NCBI RefSeq assembly: GCF_910592395.1 | Contig: NC_088309.1 | Location: forward strand, 2,501 to 66,500 | Length of the DNA: 64,000 nt | DNA from: Lineus longissimus | Taxonomy: Eukaryota; Nemertea; Pilidiophora; Heteronemertea; Lineidae | Direction of reading: 5' to 3' | Shown: piece after piece, positions 22,731 through 36,331 of the stretch | How positions within the stretch are numbered: the first letter of the stretch is position 1 | How the letters are laid out: each line of letters opens with the position of its first letter | Notes under the pieces: model-generated | Databases searched by the model: none | The model's input: only the letters and a program-made list of their open reading frames with translations | Told to the model about the DNA's origin: nothing | Made by a program: the position numbers and the translations under genes

Positions 22731-23663
22731 ATGGCCAATCGATGTGATTTTTGAGGAAAGGTGATCCTGCAAATGCCGCTCACCTGGCCTGATGTTTGGC
22801 CATTCTTGTTCCGCTACTTATAACTTGTTATTTCCAGTGGCATAATTTTAATCGTTGTTTATCCAGTACAGATGTTTGAAGGCATTTGCCTCATGCTGGT
22901 GTATCACCTTATAAATGATGATACAGATCCTCATGACTGCGGTCTCTAGGTAAAACTTGAGCAAACAAGTGATAATGCTTGAATCAAAACTATGCAGTGT
23001 GTGCTCAAAAATGTTTGAAGCTGGTTTTGATCTCATGGAGCAGCCAAGGCAGGAGTTTGTGTTATAAAATCTAATCAAAATAAGACTCAGGAGGAACCTC
23101 CGATGTACTTTAAAATGTTCCTGTAGTCTGTCGAGTACTGGTGATTCTCCTGGGTGTCCACAGATCTGTTTGTTAATTGCACGAGTAGGACCAGTGTGTA
23201 CATATACTCATTCTATTTTACTGGTTATAAGGTCTTTCACATTGCTCATGATTCTGTATCAAGGATTTTTTTGATCGAACTAATTATCAGGCCTTGGCAG
23301 CCTGGTACTCACAGGTACAATATTTTGAGTGTATTTTCATATTGTATTACTAGAGTAATCGTCTAGCTATATACATGTGTATCTATATTTATCAACTATT
23401 TACTTTTTGAATCTTTGCCCCTTGATAGATGCCAGTGTTGTCCATGGATAACACTCGCCAATGGTGTACATGGACAACATGGAGCCAGCACTGTAGACAC
23501 ATGTAGTGTAAATCTGCCGGGATTTGACCTCGTCCAATAAGTCACTCTTTTTCTATTGTTGTGTAATACTAGAGGTCTTCAGATATATTCTCATTGTTGT
23601 GTAGCACTAATACGCAGGTACTGATACAGCTTTTAATGTTAACTATCTCACATTGTTATACTC
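22731..23663 (+). other. Probable 3' UTR or spacer after the hydrolase gene
   Basis: No coding sequence is recognised between the 31-bp array and the AATAAA at 23664. The short open frames in this stretch show no family signature. Confidence 0.35.
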
Positions 23664-23669
23664 AATAAA
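23664..23669 (+). terminator. Candidate polyadenylation signal, hydrolase gene
   Basis: AATAAA (CTCAATAAATGTC context), the clearest plus-strand signal after the stop at 22239. It implies a 3' UTR of about 1.4 kb, so an earlier non-canonical site is possible. Confidence 0.4.
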
Positions 23670-23698
23670 TGTCGGTATTTCATAGCTGTGTCCTTCGA

Positions 23699-23704
23699 TT
23701 TATT
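23699..23704 (-). terminator. Candidate polyadenylation signal, GLMP gene
   Basis: TTTATT on plus, which is AATAAA on minus, about 530 bases past the GLMP stop codon. It lies 30 bases beyond the plus-strand AATAAA of the convergent gene. Confidence 0.4.
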
Positions 23705-24232
23705 AGTGTGGCCTTCCATTTTCAGCATCGCAAGAGCCCCAGTCAACTCCTAGTGTGTCATTCAGGGCCAGGAGCTTTACTGCCAACTCCACCCTGGGCA
23801 CACACTGCACGTTAGATAATGACTTACATTTTCAAGACCTTAACTGCAGCCATTTTTTCCTGGATAGACTGAGATCAACAATTTCGTAATATACATAGTA
23901 ATTTAATCAGAAAATTTATCAAATGATATCTTATTTACAATTTACAGGTGAACACGAGAAACCATATATAAAATCATGCCCAATGTCTACACTAGGTGGC
24001 ATCTCGGTGACAGAATGGGTCACATCGTCGAGGCTGCAGTATGCCTCCTCTGCTCAAATGAACCGGCTAAGGGTTTACAGGGCTGAACTCTTCAAGTGTA
24101 CTGACATTACCAATACATGGCCTATAAATACTTGGCACTGAAATGTGTTGGTCATGTTTTAGGCTTCAGACTACATTTTCAATCAATAGCATTCATCATG
24201 TTCATGAAGAAGTCCTAGGTTTCCATGCAACA

Positions 24233-27200
24233 TTAAGCATTGATCGTTGTATAGCCATGGTGGAATTGTGGAGAATCAGTCTGTCCTTGTCTCTTCTTCA
24301 TGCACACGATGATACCTCCGATGATCATAATGACAGCAGGGATACCAAGTCCAGCACCAATTATTGCTATGACGAGGATGGACATGGTTTCATCACTTGG
24401 TGCTCCATAACCAATACCAGCAGTCCTGTAAGACATTAACAAAATACAATCACATTAAACATGTACATGTACATACATTGAGATATATAAAGATATCACG
24501 AGCTAAGCTTACTTTGTAATACAAAAATATAGTTTTCCAAAGTTTCCACAAAATCTTTTGCTTTCTTTGACCCTTTATTATATTGGTAGAAATTCTTACC
24601 ATGAAGTGTAGTTTGTGTCAATATAAAACTTGTCCCCTGTCAAACCAAAAGAGATGTTGTTGGCCTTCATAGCGATCTTCCTCTCAGTCAGTTCTTTCCC
24701 AAAGTAAGCAGATGCCAAGCTTCTCTCTGGAATAGTGGTAACATCTTGGAGATCATACATTCGAGTTGACGTGGAATCGGCCATTGTTCTCACATTTTTC
24801 TTATAACAAACAGGTTTCCATTGCATGTAGGCTCCCAACTGGTCAGGGTGGGAACGCCAGTCAACAATCTGAAATCAGAAATGCCTCTGGTATTTTGAAA
24901 CTCACCAATGGTATATGAAACTCACCAATGGTATATGAAACTCGCCAATGAGTTTTGGAGATTTGCCATGTAAACTCGTGGGGTATGCCTCGGAGTCCTG
25001 ACACAATCTCTCCCATATCTGGACTCGTCTTAAATCAATGAAATTTATCAATCAAACAATCTGTCATCCTTACACTGGCTATCTAGTGATGAATTCTGTC
25101 ATGATCATACACAAAATGTACACGTATGTACAATGTGTATCTATTTTTGTATTTGGTTTTATTTGGGAGAGGTAGTTGTGCAGGAAAGGATGATTTCATT
25201 ATGACTTGCAAGTCTACTTACTCACTGTATTGTTGACTTACTGGATATTCTTAAGTCATGAAGCTATATATGTGCAAATAGGAAACTGACCTTAATACTA
25301 TAATATAGAGGTCAGTCAAGCTATCGATTCTTCTGCATTGCAACAGACATGACCAAATGGGGTCAAATAGTCTCTAGAATGGGGCAGAGTGCACACTCAT
25401 GACAACATATAACACTGCAAATATATAAGGCCCTAGAAACACTGACACTCAAAATACAAATTTGCATCATTTTATTCTTTGTCTTGGATTACTTTTCTTA
25501 ATAAACTGTGTTATGAACTTCAGATGCAGAAGCTCACCTTAAAGATTCCTGGTGTGTATTCATCATCAAGAGACTTCTTTGTGATAACAGTCATCTTATC
25601 ATCTGGTTTATCCGACGTGACCATGATCATCTCCAAAGCAAATCTGCTGTTGGTGTACGAAGGTTTCATGTGATCAATAGTGAAATCAAACATGGTCATG
25701 TTATCATTGAAAAGAAGATGAGGCAGGGAATCTTCCCGACCAGTTCTGTTGAAAAAACGTATCTGAAAGAAAAGGTATTAATATTTAGGAATCCTACTTG
25801 GAACCACTTGTTGACCACTATAGTCCTTTAACCATAAGAAAAGTGCAACATGTAATACTAATAATCTCTCCAAGCCCAAGGACCCGATATTGAAGGAACT
25901 TCAAAATCTATTTACAAAGTATCGTCATATATATGGGATATTTCGATTGCTGCAGATAAGATTTGATGATGTAAACACCTATTCAGAAAATACGATCCAG
26001 CTTTAGTCGCAGAGTGGTGAAGGCATATAGACAGGACTGACACTCACACTGAAAGACAATGATCCATTTTCAAAGAAATTCGAAGATTCAGGTGAAGTTT
26101 TGAAGACAATTGTTTGAGATGTTGTATTTGACTCTTTCTCTGCACTGCTCCATTTGAATTCTGGAAAGTTGTGAACTTTAGTACTATTGCTCCAGGCCTT
26201 AGCTAGTGTAGAATCGTCATGGGTGTCATTGTACTCAATCAGCTAAAATAGAAAATAGATAACATACAGCTAACAAACATGTTAATCCTTGAATGAATGA
26301 TACAAAAAACAGGATACCCAGTTTTTTAAAATGACGTGTAGAGACTGTTCAAAACGTCTGCTTGTCTTCTCACAGTAATCTCATGCAAGATGTATAGGAC
26401 ACCAGACATGCCTGGGCCAAGTTCAGCTTCGATTCAACATTGAATGATTGAGAAAAAATCTCTATGACTTAGTACTATATTAGTCTCAGATCATATGAAA
26501 GTGATCTTCTGGAAGTATGATGAATCAGAAGTGAGGCTCAATCCACAATGATCAATCATCGAGAGAATACTAACCCTATTAAATACTACAGCAAATGAAT
26601 AGATTGGCTCCGGGTCAAATGTCACAGAATTGTGTAGGTCGCTTATATTCTTGGAAAGGAGTTTTTCCCAGTTGATTGACAAGTCTTTGAGTTGGTTGTT
26701 TATTCTCGCCACAAGAACTGTTGGTTTGCCAATAGTACTCATCACATAATGTAGAGAATCTTGGGAGCCGACAGCGGAAACATGAGCAACATTGACAAAT
26801 GATCCATTCACCCCTGATGTACATACTGTCATGTTACATCCAGGGTTGAACTTCATAGAAACCTGTGGTAAAAAAAGAGCCTGTTAAAGTTCAATGAAAC
26901 TTTTTCATCACATATTTCACCTTACAACCATTTCTCAAAGGTTTTACATTGACTTATCAATCAACACCTAATGCATGCTTGCTTCTGCCAGAAATCTGGA
27001 AAGGCTAGCTAGGCCCAAGGAATTTTAATACTATAGTACCACCATAGCATGCTTATTGCTAGGCCTAATAATACGCACCTTTCCTAATTCCAGATATGCT
27101 AAGGCCTACACTACATGGACCAGGGCTGGGGCAGGCTGGGGCAGGCTGGGGCAGGCTGGGCCAGCCTCAATCATGGCAATAATGCAGTAGAGCCAGCGAA

Positions 27201-27843
27201 GTGGCAGGGAGGTGGCATGCACTGACTATGCAGACACTCCAAAAAAGGCAGAGTGGAAATATTTCTTTTCTCTGAAGAATCTCCTAACGAAGGCAAAAGG
27301 CAAAGGGCAAAGGCTTATTCTGACTGAGTCTTGATGGCTGGATGATGATTGATGATTCTGAACAAGTCGAGTCAACCAGCCTGGTCGCAAGCTGACCGAG
27401 TATCCCAGTGCTTTACCATCCAAGTATTAGGGGCCTATATTTGGACAAAAAGCATTTGGTGTATGCATGACCTTCTTGTCCGATGATCGAGTACCCTTAC
27501 ACTAGGCGGAGGAAGCCACTGCTTGTCACAGCAACCAAGCCACAATGGTTGTGCGTGTGTCTATATCTAATTTAGGTTTATGACTATCGTGTGACTAGGC
27601 CTAGGTCTATCTATTCTAATTCTACTAACTATATGGACTTCCTCCACCAGGCCGGTTTGAAAGATTCCGGACTTGATAAGGATACACAATATGGCATACT
27701 TCTTAGGTGCAAATCTTTCAATTCAAACTAACCTTTCTATTAGATGTATCGTCACAGGAAACATTGAACCAGAAAAAAGACCATGAAATCACAATAAATC
27801 GTAAAATAAATAACAAACTTGATCTTCTGCTACTGTTCGCCAT
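24233..27843 (-). CDS. GLMP: Glycosylated lysosomal membrane protein (GLMP), 6 exons
   Basis: Minus-strand exons: 27843-27733, 26862-26575, 26242-26048, 25762-25538, 24868-24600, 24425-24233. All are GT-AG with matching phases, giving 426 aa (human about 406). An N-terminal signal peptide (SSLLFILRFIVISWSFFWF) is followed by a luminal domain with about 11 N-glycosylation sequons. Family motifs are LHYVMSTIGKPTVLVA, SINWEKLL, DDEYTPGIF and QWKPVCY. One transmembrane helix covers about residues 377-403, with a short tail ending GYTTINA, a tyrosine sorting signal of the Y-x-x-hydrophobic type like the vertebrate GLMP tail. Known: in mammals GLMP is an accessory subunit of the lysosomal transporter MFSD1. 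The start chosen is MANSS at 27843; an in-frame ATG three codons upstream (27852) is possible. No lesion is seen. Confidence 0.93.
24893..24952. repeat. 20-bp repeat, three copies, GLMP intron 5
   Basis: Unit GAAACTCACCAATGGTATAT, the last copy with CTCGCCAATG. It lies 25 bases or more upstream of exon 5 in transcript sense. Confidence 0.85.
27118..27160. repeat. Short tandem GGGGCAGGCT repeat in GLMP intron 1
   Basis: About four copies of a 10-bp GC-rich unit (GGCTGGGGCA). Confidence 0.8.
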
Positions 27844-27852
27844 TTTGAACAT

Positions 27853-29744
27853 CGCGATCATGTGACATGTGACAAGATTCACGTGATCTGAAATTTTCAA
27901 ACTCGCCCCAGTGCCGAAAAAAAATATTTCAGCGTTAGGTGGCACTACACAGTGCGGAGGACGTCAAATATGCACCGGGCAGCAAATTTATACAGAACTA
28001 GCATTATACCCGTGGCGCAGGCAGGTTCAAATGGGCTATATCTTGAATAGATTGAATTGCAATGAAAATCTAATGCAATATCAAAGGAGCAATATTGAAG
28101 AGGCAAATTAAACAAACCATTTGTCCACAAACTCGGACCTAGCTGTGGCGTGCTGTATGTGTGCATAAAAAGTGTGTCAATTGGTCCGATAGAGATGATG
28201 AGGCAATGTCAATATGCCTCGTTCCTTAGTCAGCAATATGCCCCTTTTTATACGGAGAAGAAGGAGAACTCAGATAGGCCTTCACATGTCGGCTTCCAAA
28301 TGTCTCGGGCAAGGCACTTCGTCGACAGGCAAGCTAGAAGTTCAGCATCGTGAGCAGCTCCTTGATAAGGCCATGTCAGGTTCAGCGTGCCTCTTCAGAT
28401 ACATCAAGTATTGAAAGCTGTGGTGAGCACATAAACAGACCATGGTAACCTTCATTTGAAAATTCCTTCATAATCAAGGGCTAGCTCTGACTAAAACAGC
28501 ACCCATAAACAATAGACCATCAATTTGACCCCAGCTCCTAACTGCGGGAAAACCCAAGTCCAGCAACCAAAGTACCAAAAATACATTTTTGTTTACATTT
28601 GAACTGCACACATGCGTTTGTTTACAATTTCATTTCACGCGAAATCGTGGATTGAGAATAACATTAACCTGGGTTCAGCAGGTCAGCAGGTATACCGGCT
28701 GTTCCAATCATCCCCCACAGCCAGCTGTTCAAAAGGTAATGTTATTCACCCCAGAGGGAGTGCAGATAATTGATTAAGCCCCTGCATAATTTAACAGCAA
28801 TAAGTGGTAAGGAGAATTGACAGTGTACGATTAAAAATCCCTCATTACTGCTCCACTGAAGTAAATTTTTGAACAAAACCAAGACGTTGCATCAGGGTAA
28901 GGTGTCACCACAATTCATGCAAAATTTCAAGGCAATCCAACGCCTCTAAGTGTGACTTTATTCGTCCCCCTTCCAGTATTATTATATAGATACTTCTCGG
29001 AGTTTGATTGACTGATCATGGTCACGTGGTGTATGCGAGCACCGTCGACGGAACCCCGGCACCGCCCTCTCGATCTATCCGTACCGCGCCACTAGACTGT
29101 CAGCGCTCACGGAATCCGGACCTCAAGACTTTAGAGACCGAGCTTTTCTTCACCTTACAAACATTACACACTTCGCGACTCACTTATATGTGTTGTTTTT
29201 TTCACATGTATTGTTCTCGTGGTTTACGGAACAGTAGGCCAATACATGTAAAGTGTCTGGAAACAATATTCAGTTTATTGAATTAACACTTTTTTCCATT
29301 ATTGTTTGTTTGATATTGCCCTATAGCCCTTTTCATGAATCAATTTTGAGCATTATGTTTACAACATAGTTTTTATAGCACGAAATATGACTCTAAAATG
29401 CCAAATACTTGCAACTATTACGTAAATCACTGAAATCTTAGTGTACTAACTGCTCGCTATAAGCTAGGTGATTGTGCCCCTAAAAACCAACTGACAATTC
29501 TACCTCCCAATCTTACTCTCTACATACCAAAGTGATTTATCTAGGAATACAGTTGAACTTCGCTGAAAACTAATGATGTGTTGATCAGTTCAATAAATCC
29601 ATCAATTCCTTTGGTTTTCTTGGCGAACTGACGTCCGACAATGACCCGTTGACGTGTACCTGCAACACGCCGTTGCCATAGTGTGTTACTGTGTAAACCG
29701 ACAGACACGTCCTAGCACGTGCGGAGGAGAAACGATCGAAGTGC
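27853..29744. other. Intergenic region upstream of GLMP
   Basis: No gene is recognised. The stretch from about 27988 (TTATACCCGTGGCGCAGGCA context) to about 28990 (ends in ATTATTATATAGATAC) has the look of the ends of non-autonomous invertebrate repeats, but no terminal repeats or duplication could be defined. The GLMP promoter should lie just above 27852. Confidence 0.35.
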
Positions 29745-30917
29745 TGTGGCTGTGACTATCTCATCTCTCTCATCATGTTGTCAACACGGTGGAGCAGCCA
29801 GGACTGATTCGGCCTGGCTGTGACTTCCTCATCTCTCTCACCATGTAGACAACTTGGCAGAGCAGCCAAGACTGATTTGGCCTGGCTGTGACTGTCTCAT
29901 CTCTCTCACTATATTAACAACTAGGCAGAGCGGCGAAGACTGATGCAGCCTGGCTGTGACTGTCTCATCTCTCTCGCCATATCAACAACTAGGCAGAGCG
30001 GCGAAGACTGATGCAGCCTGGCTGTGACTGTCTCATCTCTCTAGCCATGGAGACAACTCGGCAAAGCAGCCAAGACAGACTTGGCCTGGCTGTGACTGTC
30101 TCATCTCTCTCACCATATTAACAACTAGGAAGTGTGGCGAAGACTGATTTGGCCTGGCTGTGACTGTCTCATCTCTCTCACCATGTAGACAACTTGGCAG
30201 AGCAGCCAAGACTGATTTGGCCTGGCTGTGACTATCTCATCTCTCTCGCCATATCAACAACTAGGCAGAGCGGCGAAGACTGATGCAGCCTGGCTGTGAC
30301 TGTCTCATCTCTCTCACCACGTAGACAACTTGGCAGAGCGGCGAAGACTGATGCAGCCTGGCTGTGACTGTCTCATCTCACTCATCATGTTATCAACACG
30401 GTGGAGCAGCCAGGACTGATTCGGCCTGGCTGTGACTGCCTCATCTCTCTCACCATGTAGACAACTTGGCAGACCAGCCAAGACTGATTTGGCCTGGCTG
30501 TGACTATCTCATCTCTCTCGCCATATTAACAACTTGGCAGAGCGGCGAAGACTGATGCAGCCTGGCTGTGACTGTCTCATCTCTCTCACCATATTAACAA
30601 CTAGGAAGTGTGGCGAAGACTGATTTGGCCTGGCTGTGACTGTCTCATCTCTCTCATCATGTTGTCAACACGGTGGAGCAGCCAGGACCGATTCGGCCTG
30701 GCTGTGACTGCCTCATCTCTCTCACCATGTAGACAACTTGGCAGAGCAGCCAAGACTGATTTGGCCTGGCTGTGACTGTCTCATCTCTCCCACCAAAATT
30801 ATTGTCAACACAGAGGAGCAGCCAGAACTGATTCGGCCTGGCTGTGACTGCCTCATTTCTCTCACCATGTAACAACTTGGCAGTGCGGCGAGGACTGATG
30901 CAGCCTGGCTGTGACTT
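29745..30917. repeat. 68-bp minisatellite, about 17 copies
   Basis: Core TGGCTGTGACTGTCTCATCT followed by CTCTCACCATGTAGACAACT. Several unit variants are interspersed (GTAGACAACTTGGCAG, ATTAACAACTAGG, TTGTCAACACGGTGG), and a series of variants recurs in the same order. This suggests higher-order duplication. Confidence 0.95.
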
Positions 30918-33838
30918 ATAGGGTCTACTCACCCCGAGATGACCAATATTGGAACAATCGGGACATTCCAGCAGCACATCCTTGACTGCTTACATGGAGT
31001 TATGAATATACTAGGAAGCCAGTGTCTTTCTAAGAGTCATCTTCATGAGACATGGGAGGTTCCACTGTAATTGAGTGTCATCAATGATACTTGAACCAGG
31101 CGTTTCCGCAGTCTGTTACATGGCGTAGCGTATAGACCTCTCATATCCCTGCCCATGATCGGTATTATGATACAAAGTACATGTATCTTGTTTTCAGAGG
31201 CCGTTAGAGATGGAGGAAGATTTCCTTTTTGATTGATATTCTGTTTTGAGTGAGTGAAAATAGGTTTGAAACACGAGTTGCCCAGTAACAGCTTTCTCGA
31301 TTAAGCCATTAAGGAAGTCTTCAATCACAGTTTGTGAATTCTAAAGAAATGTAATGGGTATATTATTGACAGAAAGTCTGTGTCGTTTCAGAAACAGGAA
31401 TGGTGTATTTTTTCCAAGCAGTATCCACCATACACGTTGAAGGACCCGACTGAGGACGGACACTGCGCTGTGCCTTGCTTCATTTCAACAATTTATCTTA
31501 ATCAACATGTACACCACGCCAGTGATCCAGCTTTTTCTTATACTCAAAGATGATAGGCCCATCGCCATTTTGTCAATGCTTGCATTTGATATCCATAAAG
31601 GCTTACGTCATTTGTTTACTTTGGTGGTCATTTCCATGAAAATGACACCACCACTGCCGTGGCGGCACCCGAGAAAACCTGTCGTTTTGACAGATTTGCG
31701 ATGATTGAACAACATTGTAGTATTCGCATTATGAAAAACCTAGTATATATACACCGTAGCCTAAATCAAACATGCAGCGATCGGGAAACATCATGCAAGC
31801 ACCAAGTGTATTCAAATGACACGCGAGCATGCAAGCATGTACACTCCGGACGCATTGGACCGGCCACGTTCTTTCGCCAGGAGATCCAATTAGGATAATG
31901 TAATGGACTGCACCGGGAGTCTAGCATGCATGAAGCATGCATTATGACTGAATATTGGCGTCGTCTGGCGTTAGTAATAGGAACTGGATATACATGTAGT
32001 TGGACTATCAGTAGATGTTTGAGAACGAACGGCATACCTATCTTAAAGGAAGGGACTCATGGAAGTCCAAATCACCATTTAAATGTAAGAGTAATCACCC
32101 CCCCCCCCCTCCTCCTCCGTTCCCCCGTGTGTATCAATTCATCTCTAGAGAGACCTTAGCGTAGGACTATGATCACTTAGAATCTGTCGTCACTATAACT
32201 TATATCCCTGTCACACTGGTGTGTTTGGTGGTTCCCTCTGTGTTTTCATGCAATAGACCGTTTGAGAGACCATGACTCTTCAATAGCGGCAAACAGGGAA
32301 AAACATGAAAATCCCAACGAGTCAACACTCTTTATATTGCTAGCGGAGTAGGCTTCGATAGGCCTAAGCATACTGTAAGATTGGGTAGTGCAATTGACAT
32401 CACCCTTGTCGTTATGAAAATGATTTCATCAGATTAACCTGCTGGTGGCACAAGGAGGATCAACATGCGAACTCCTGTTGATATACTCGTGTCACTAGAG
32501 CTGGGAACTCACAAAGGTAATTGCCTGTGAGATCGCGTCATGGAGGTCTTTAAAATCCTTCATTAGCCAGTTTCCACTACGCCAACGAACGACGAAGGTC
32601 TGCCGCGTCATCACTCTTCGATCATGTTCTTTACTCAGTTGTACGAGAAATTTTCCCAAATAGTCATCGATTGCACCTCGTTGTTCGTAGCACTTTGGAG
32701 GGGTAGCAAAACCAGCCAAATAACAGAAAAACGTAACAACACTTTTGTTGTTAGACTAGAAAAGGATTTAAAGATCATACCTCTGTGACATTATCTCGAA
32801 GATATTAATCGCAGTCTGTGTGCCCTAAAGCTTAAAACCACCCATCGCCGCTCTTCCAGCGACAGACGTATCGGGCATCCACATGACGCCCATGAGCCGG
32901 GGAATACCAGATGATGAGAATGCTATCACTACGCTTTACCCCGTAGTACACAAGAACAGATGACGCTCGCATCAATTCAAACCACCAGGAGGTGTTATTC
33001 TAATTGGATTATTGGACTCTGCTGCACGTGGCGACTTGAAGAAGCCATCTATTTGTTGGAGTGCAGTTAGATTACGTGGCGACTTGAAGAACCCATCTAT
33101 TTGTTGGAGTGCAGTTAGATTACAGTTATCTTTCAATTTCGGATAAGAAGCAGCAAGGCAGAGAAATAAATTAACCCACTCCTAGTCGTTTGTGAGAAAA
33201 AGGTAGGTTATTTATTCATTAGATCCTTGTATTCAGCCTGTTTATTTTTCATTGATTGCGGTGTAACAGGGTGGTTATCGGAGGAATGGTATGGAATGTT
33301 TATTCTAAACCTGTCGATATTGTTTGAAACTGAGCTTTAACCTGTAGCTTATTATTATCATAAAATGAGGTTGGTGCTAATGAGGACTTCATCCGATTTC
33401 ACAAATTACAAGGCTAAAAGTAAAGACCATACAATAAAGACCTTACAACAAAAGAAAACTTTCCTCCACCAAAGTTCTGTTTTGTCACAACCATACAGCG
33501 ATGAATTGAGTGTGTCAACTTCTGAGGTTGTTGCCTTAAGGCGTATATCGAACAGTAAGACATTGTGACCAGTAATTCGAAAGCCGCAGCTAGAGTGTAA
33601 TGGAATCTAGTCGAGATGACATTTGTTAGTTGATTTAGAGTTTGGCAGATAGCAGATAAAAGGTGATCTTACGACATAGCGGCGCTCTTATGTATGTCTT
33701 CAGGCGAGCTGTTACGCAATTATTGTGGATTACTAAAATTTCCCGCAAATGAAGTCAGTGAAATTCGTGAAGCTTCTTTTTTTCCAATTTATAAAAGTTT
33801 TCTAAAAATCACTGTTATTTGTTGAAATATGAGCGCTT
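30918..33838. other. Gene-poor region
   Basis: No gene is recognised. An open frame on minus at 32495-32719 (74 codons) has a plausible amino-acid mix but no known motif. A 50-base direct duplication occurs at 33014-33122 (CGTGGCGACTTGAAGAA units). A C-run lies at about 32097-32110. Confidence 0.35.
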
Positions 33839-34365
33839 TCATCGTTGACAAGAAGAGGGAACACATCACCCCTGTACTTAAGGAGCTGCACTGGTTGCCG
33901 GTGAGATCACGTATCCAGTATAAAGTGCTACTGCTGACGCATCAAGTCTTACATAATGACCAAAGCCCGGAGTACCTCAAGGAGTTCCTCAGTCTTCGTG
34001 CCCCGGACCGCAGGCTTCGGTCTTCCAAGGACCAATGGCTCCTTTCCATACCACGGACAAGGGGCGTCTTCGGAGACCGTTGCCTGGGGAACTTGGCACC
34101 CAGGCTTTGGAACTCACTTCCGGCCTGGATGCGTGATCCCATTGGCACCAGCGCCTTCAAAAAACATCTCAAAACTCACCTTTTTATTGAACACTTCGAC
34201 ACCAGCACCTAAATGTTTTAATCTCTATGAATGTTTTAATCTCTATGTACAATTTTTCTCTTTTACTATGTGTGGTTTTTTAAATTTTACAGTGCTTTGC
34301 AAATGATTTTCATTCAAAAGCACTTTTAATATAATAAATTATTATTATTATTATTATTATTATTA
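33829..34365 (+). mobile_element. 5'-truncated LINE, 3' end of reverse transcriptase ORF with (ATT)n tail
   Basis: An open frame at 33829-34212 gives 127 aa with the C-terminal signature of L2/CR1-group LINE ORF2: HITPVLKELHWLPVRSRIQY, then LTHQVLH, PRTRGVFGDR, APRLWNSLP, FKKHLKTHLF. A short 3' UTR ends in (ATT)n at about 34333-34363, typical of CR1/L2 tails. The polymerase domain itself is missing, so this copy cannot encode an enzyme. The exact 5' truncation point is not visible. The group assignment is inference. Confidence 0.85.
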
Positions 34366-35369
34366 AGATTGCTCGGACGCCAATGTTTTTTTTAGAGAAA
34401 AATGTGTGATAGAGTAACCCCAACCCCTCATAGGTGAAAGCAAGGGAACATGCATTGTGTTCTAATCAAATTATGTTCTATTGTTATGTGGAACTAACTG
34501 GTATAGTTAATCATAAAATGTTTTATGGTTCATTGCGAAACAAAGACAAACGTATCGGTCTCTTTGAGGAATGCTTGGTATTCAATCCAATTGTTTACAC
34601 TTGGAGCTTCACCATATTGCGAGTGAACCAGGCACTGTTCACAGGTGGTTGCTTCTCAACGGACATTTACCTACTTCCATGAAAAACCGCTTTCTTTGTT
34701 TTGTAAAGGTTTTTACGCGTGAAGCACATGATCGATGACTGTGGCGGGTAATTTTTAAGGAACAAAATGTGTCATGTCCCACGAGGCTTGAGTGAAATTA
34801 TCCCGTTCTATATAGTTGTTCCTGCTCCTTAACTTCCTGACCACCTCGTGATTTGAAATAGTTTTTAGTATGATGGACGTATTGGAAGCTCAACATGGTG
34901 CCTCGGGTTCGCCGAGGCAACGATGCCGCCGACCAAAAATAACGAGCTATATAAACACGTGCACATTCGCAAATGCTTTATCCGCAAGTACGACTCATCA
35001 TTTTGAAAAACTTGAAAAAAGTGACTGCGTGCGAAAAATATCTGCCATATTCATTCGATACATGTTGTGTGTACCTTCGGTAACAGTATCCCAACCTTGT
35101 CATTTCTATGCCGCCACGACAACGATTGTCGATACTAAAGGTAGAGATCGATTACCTGTGGTGTTGTATGATTACTGGAGGGACAATGACTAGCCGAGAA
35201 GGTTCCGTCAGTATTCAACTTAGGTATAGCTTTGTTACTTTCGTGTCCTATCGGCTAACAAACTGTTGAGGTGTTGTCTGAGATACCAATAGTGTTGTCG
35301 GGATACCAAAAGAGGAAATGAGAAAAAATCAGTAACCAGAAGGCGCAACCGCCATTCTTTGACCAGAAG
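34366..35369. other. Gene-poor region
   Basis: Nothing recognised beyond short chance frames. Confidence 0.4.
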
Positions 35370-35380
35370 GCCTTATGGCC

Positions 35381-36331
35381 AAGGAGGATACCGCGGTGAC
35401 GTCACATCACGTGATCCCGACCCATATTAGTGATCGCTATGGCCAATCAGATTCAGTCTACTGACAGCACCAGCACTGAACACATCTCCACGTCTCACTG
35501 TCTGGTGCGCTCCTGTACGCAAAAACACCAATAGACATGAAATATTGCAATACCTAGTATGGATTCTTCCTGTGTAGAATAAAATTTACAGAGCAGATTA
35601 ACTTCCACGAATAAAAAAGACGTTTGCCGTGGCCAAAGTGCGGAAATAATGGGAAATAATGTCTCCGCTAAAATACACTACGAAATACACTAGGCAATGC
35701 ACTACGCGATACACGGTAGAGATGAAGTTGAGTTTGTTATTGTTTTGACTTAGAAGCCCGCCCATATCATAATATATTCATGTATTCATGAAGTATGAAC
35801 TCATTTCTGTCCCATACAACTCTAAGAACAGTCAATTTCTCCTTAAATCATCACCGAAACCGCGATATCCGCAGGAAGATTTCGTTCTAGTGTCCGAAAA
35901 TGCATGATCTTACAGGGGCGCTTACTCGACAAATAGAGGGGATCTATGGGGATCTATGCGAGTTTTAGGTATTACAGGTCTCGAACTTGTAAAATCTGTA
36001 AACATGCCTCCAAATCCCATTATGATAATGAAGAGATTGCCCCATATCTGGGAGACTGTTTTGAAACCATCGCTAATTTTGGAAGATCGGTGCCGGCTAT
36101 TTGGTTTAAAAAAACCTATTTTTCCCCATCAAAACAGCACTTTTCATTATTCAAATGATAGCTTATTGTCTGAAGACTTATTTCATAGCAGAAAAGTACT
36201 GATAACTCTGATTTGATGCGAAAAATCTAACTTTTTTGATGACTTGATTTTCCCTTGGCCGTAGATCGAGTTTGTTTACAATATGCAGCGCCATCTTGGA
36301 AAAGCCGTGACGTCACCGCGGTATCCTCCTT
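35381..36331. mobile_element. 951-bp non-autonomous DNA transposon with CRE-bearing inverted repeats
   Basis: The terminal inverted repeat of 25 bp begins AAGGAGGATACCGCGGTGAC, and the end is its perfect complement (36307-36331). It is flanked by an 11-bp direct repeat GCCTTATGGCC at 35370-35380 and 36332-36342. No transposase frame is present. Each inverted repeat contains the palindrome TGACGTCA. The superfamily is unclear; a Mutator-like origin would fit a duplication of 9-11 bp. Confidence 0.82.

Noticed and set aside
27988-28990. Possible non-autonomous element with TTATACCCGTGG-type start and ATTATTATATAGATAC end
   Set aside because: Ends look like common invertebrate repeats, but no inverted repeat or target duplication could be found.
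32495-32719. 74-codon minus-strand frame with plausible composition
   Set aside because: No family recognised and no convincing exon borders, so it was left as an unassigned frame.
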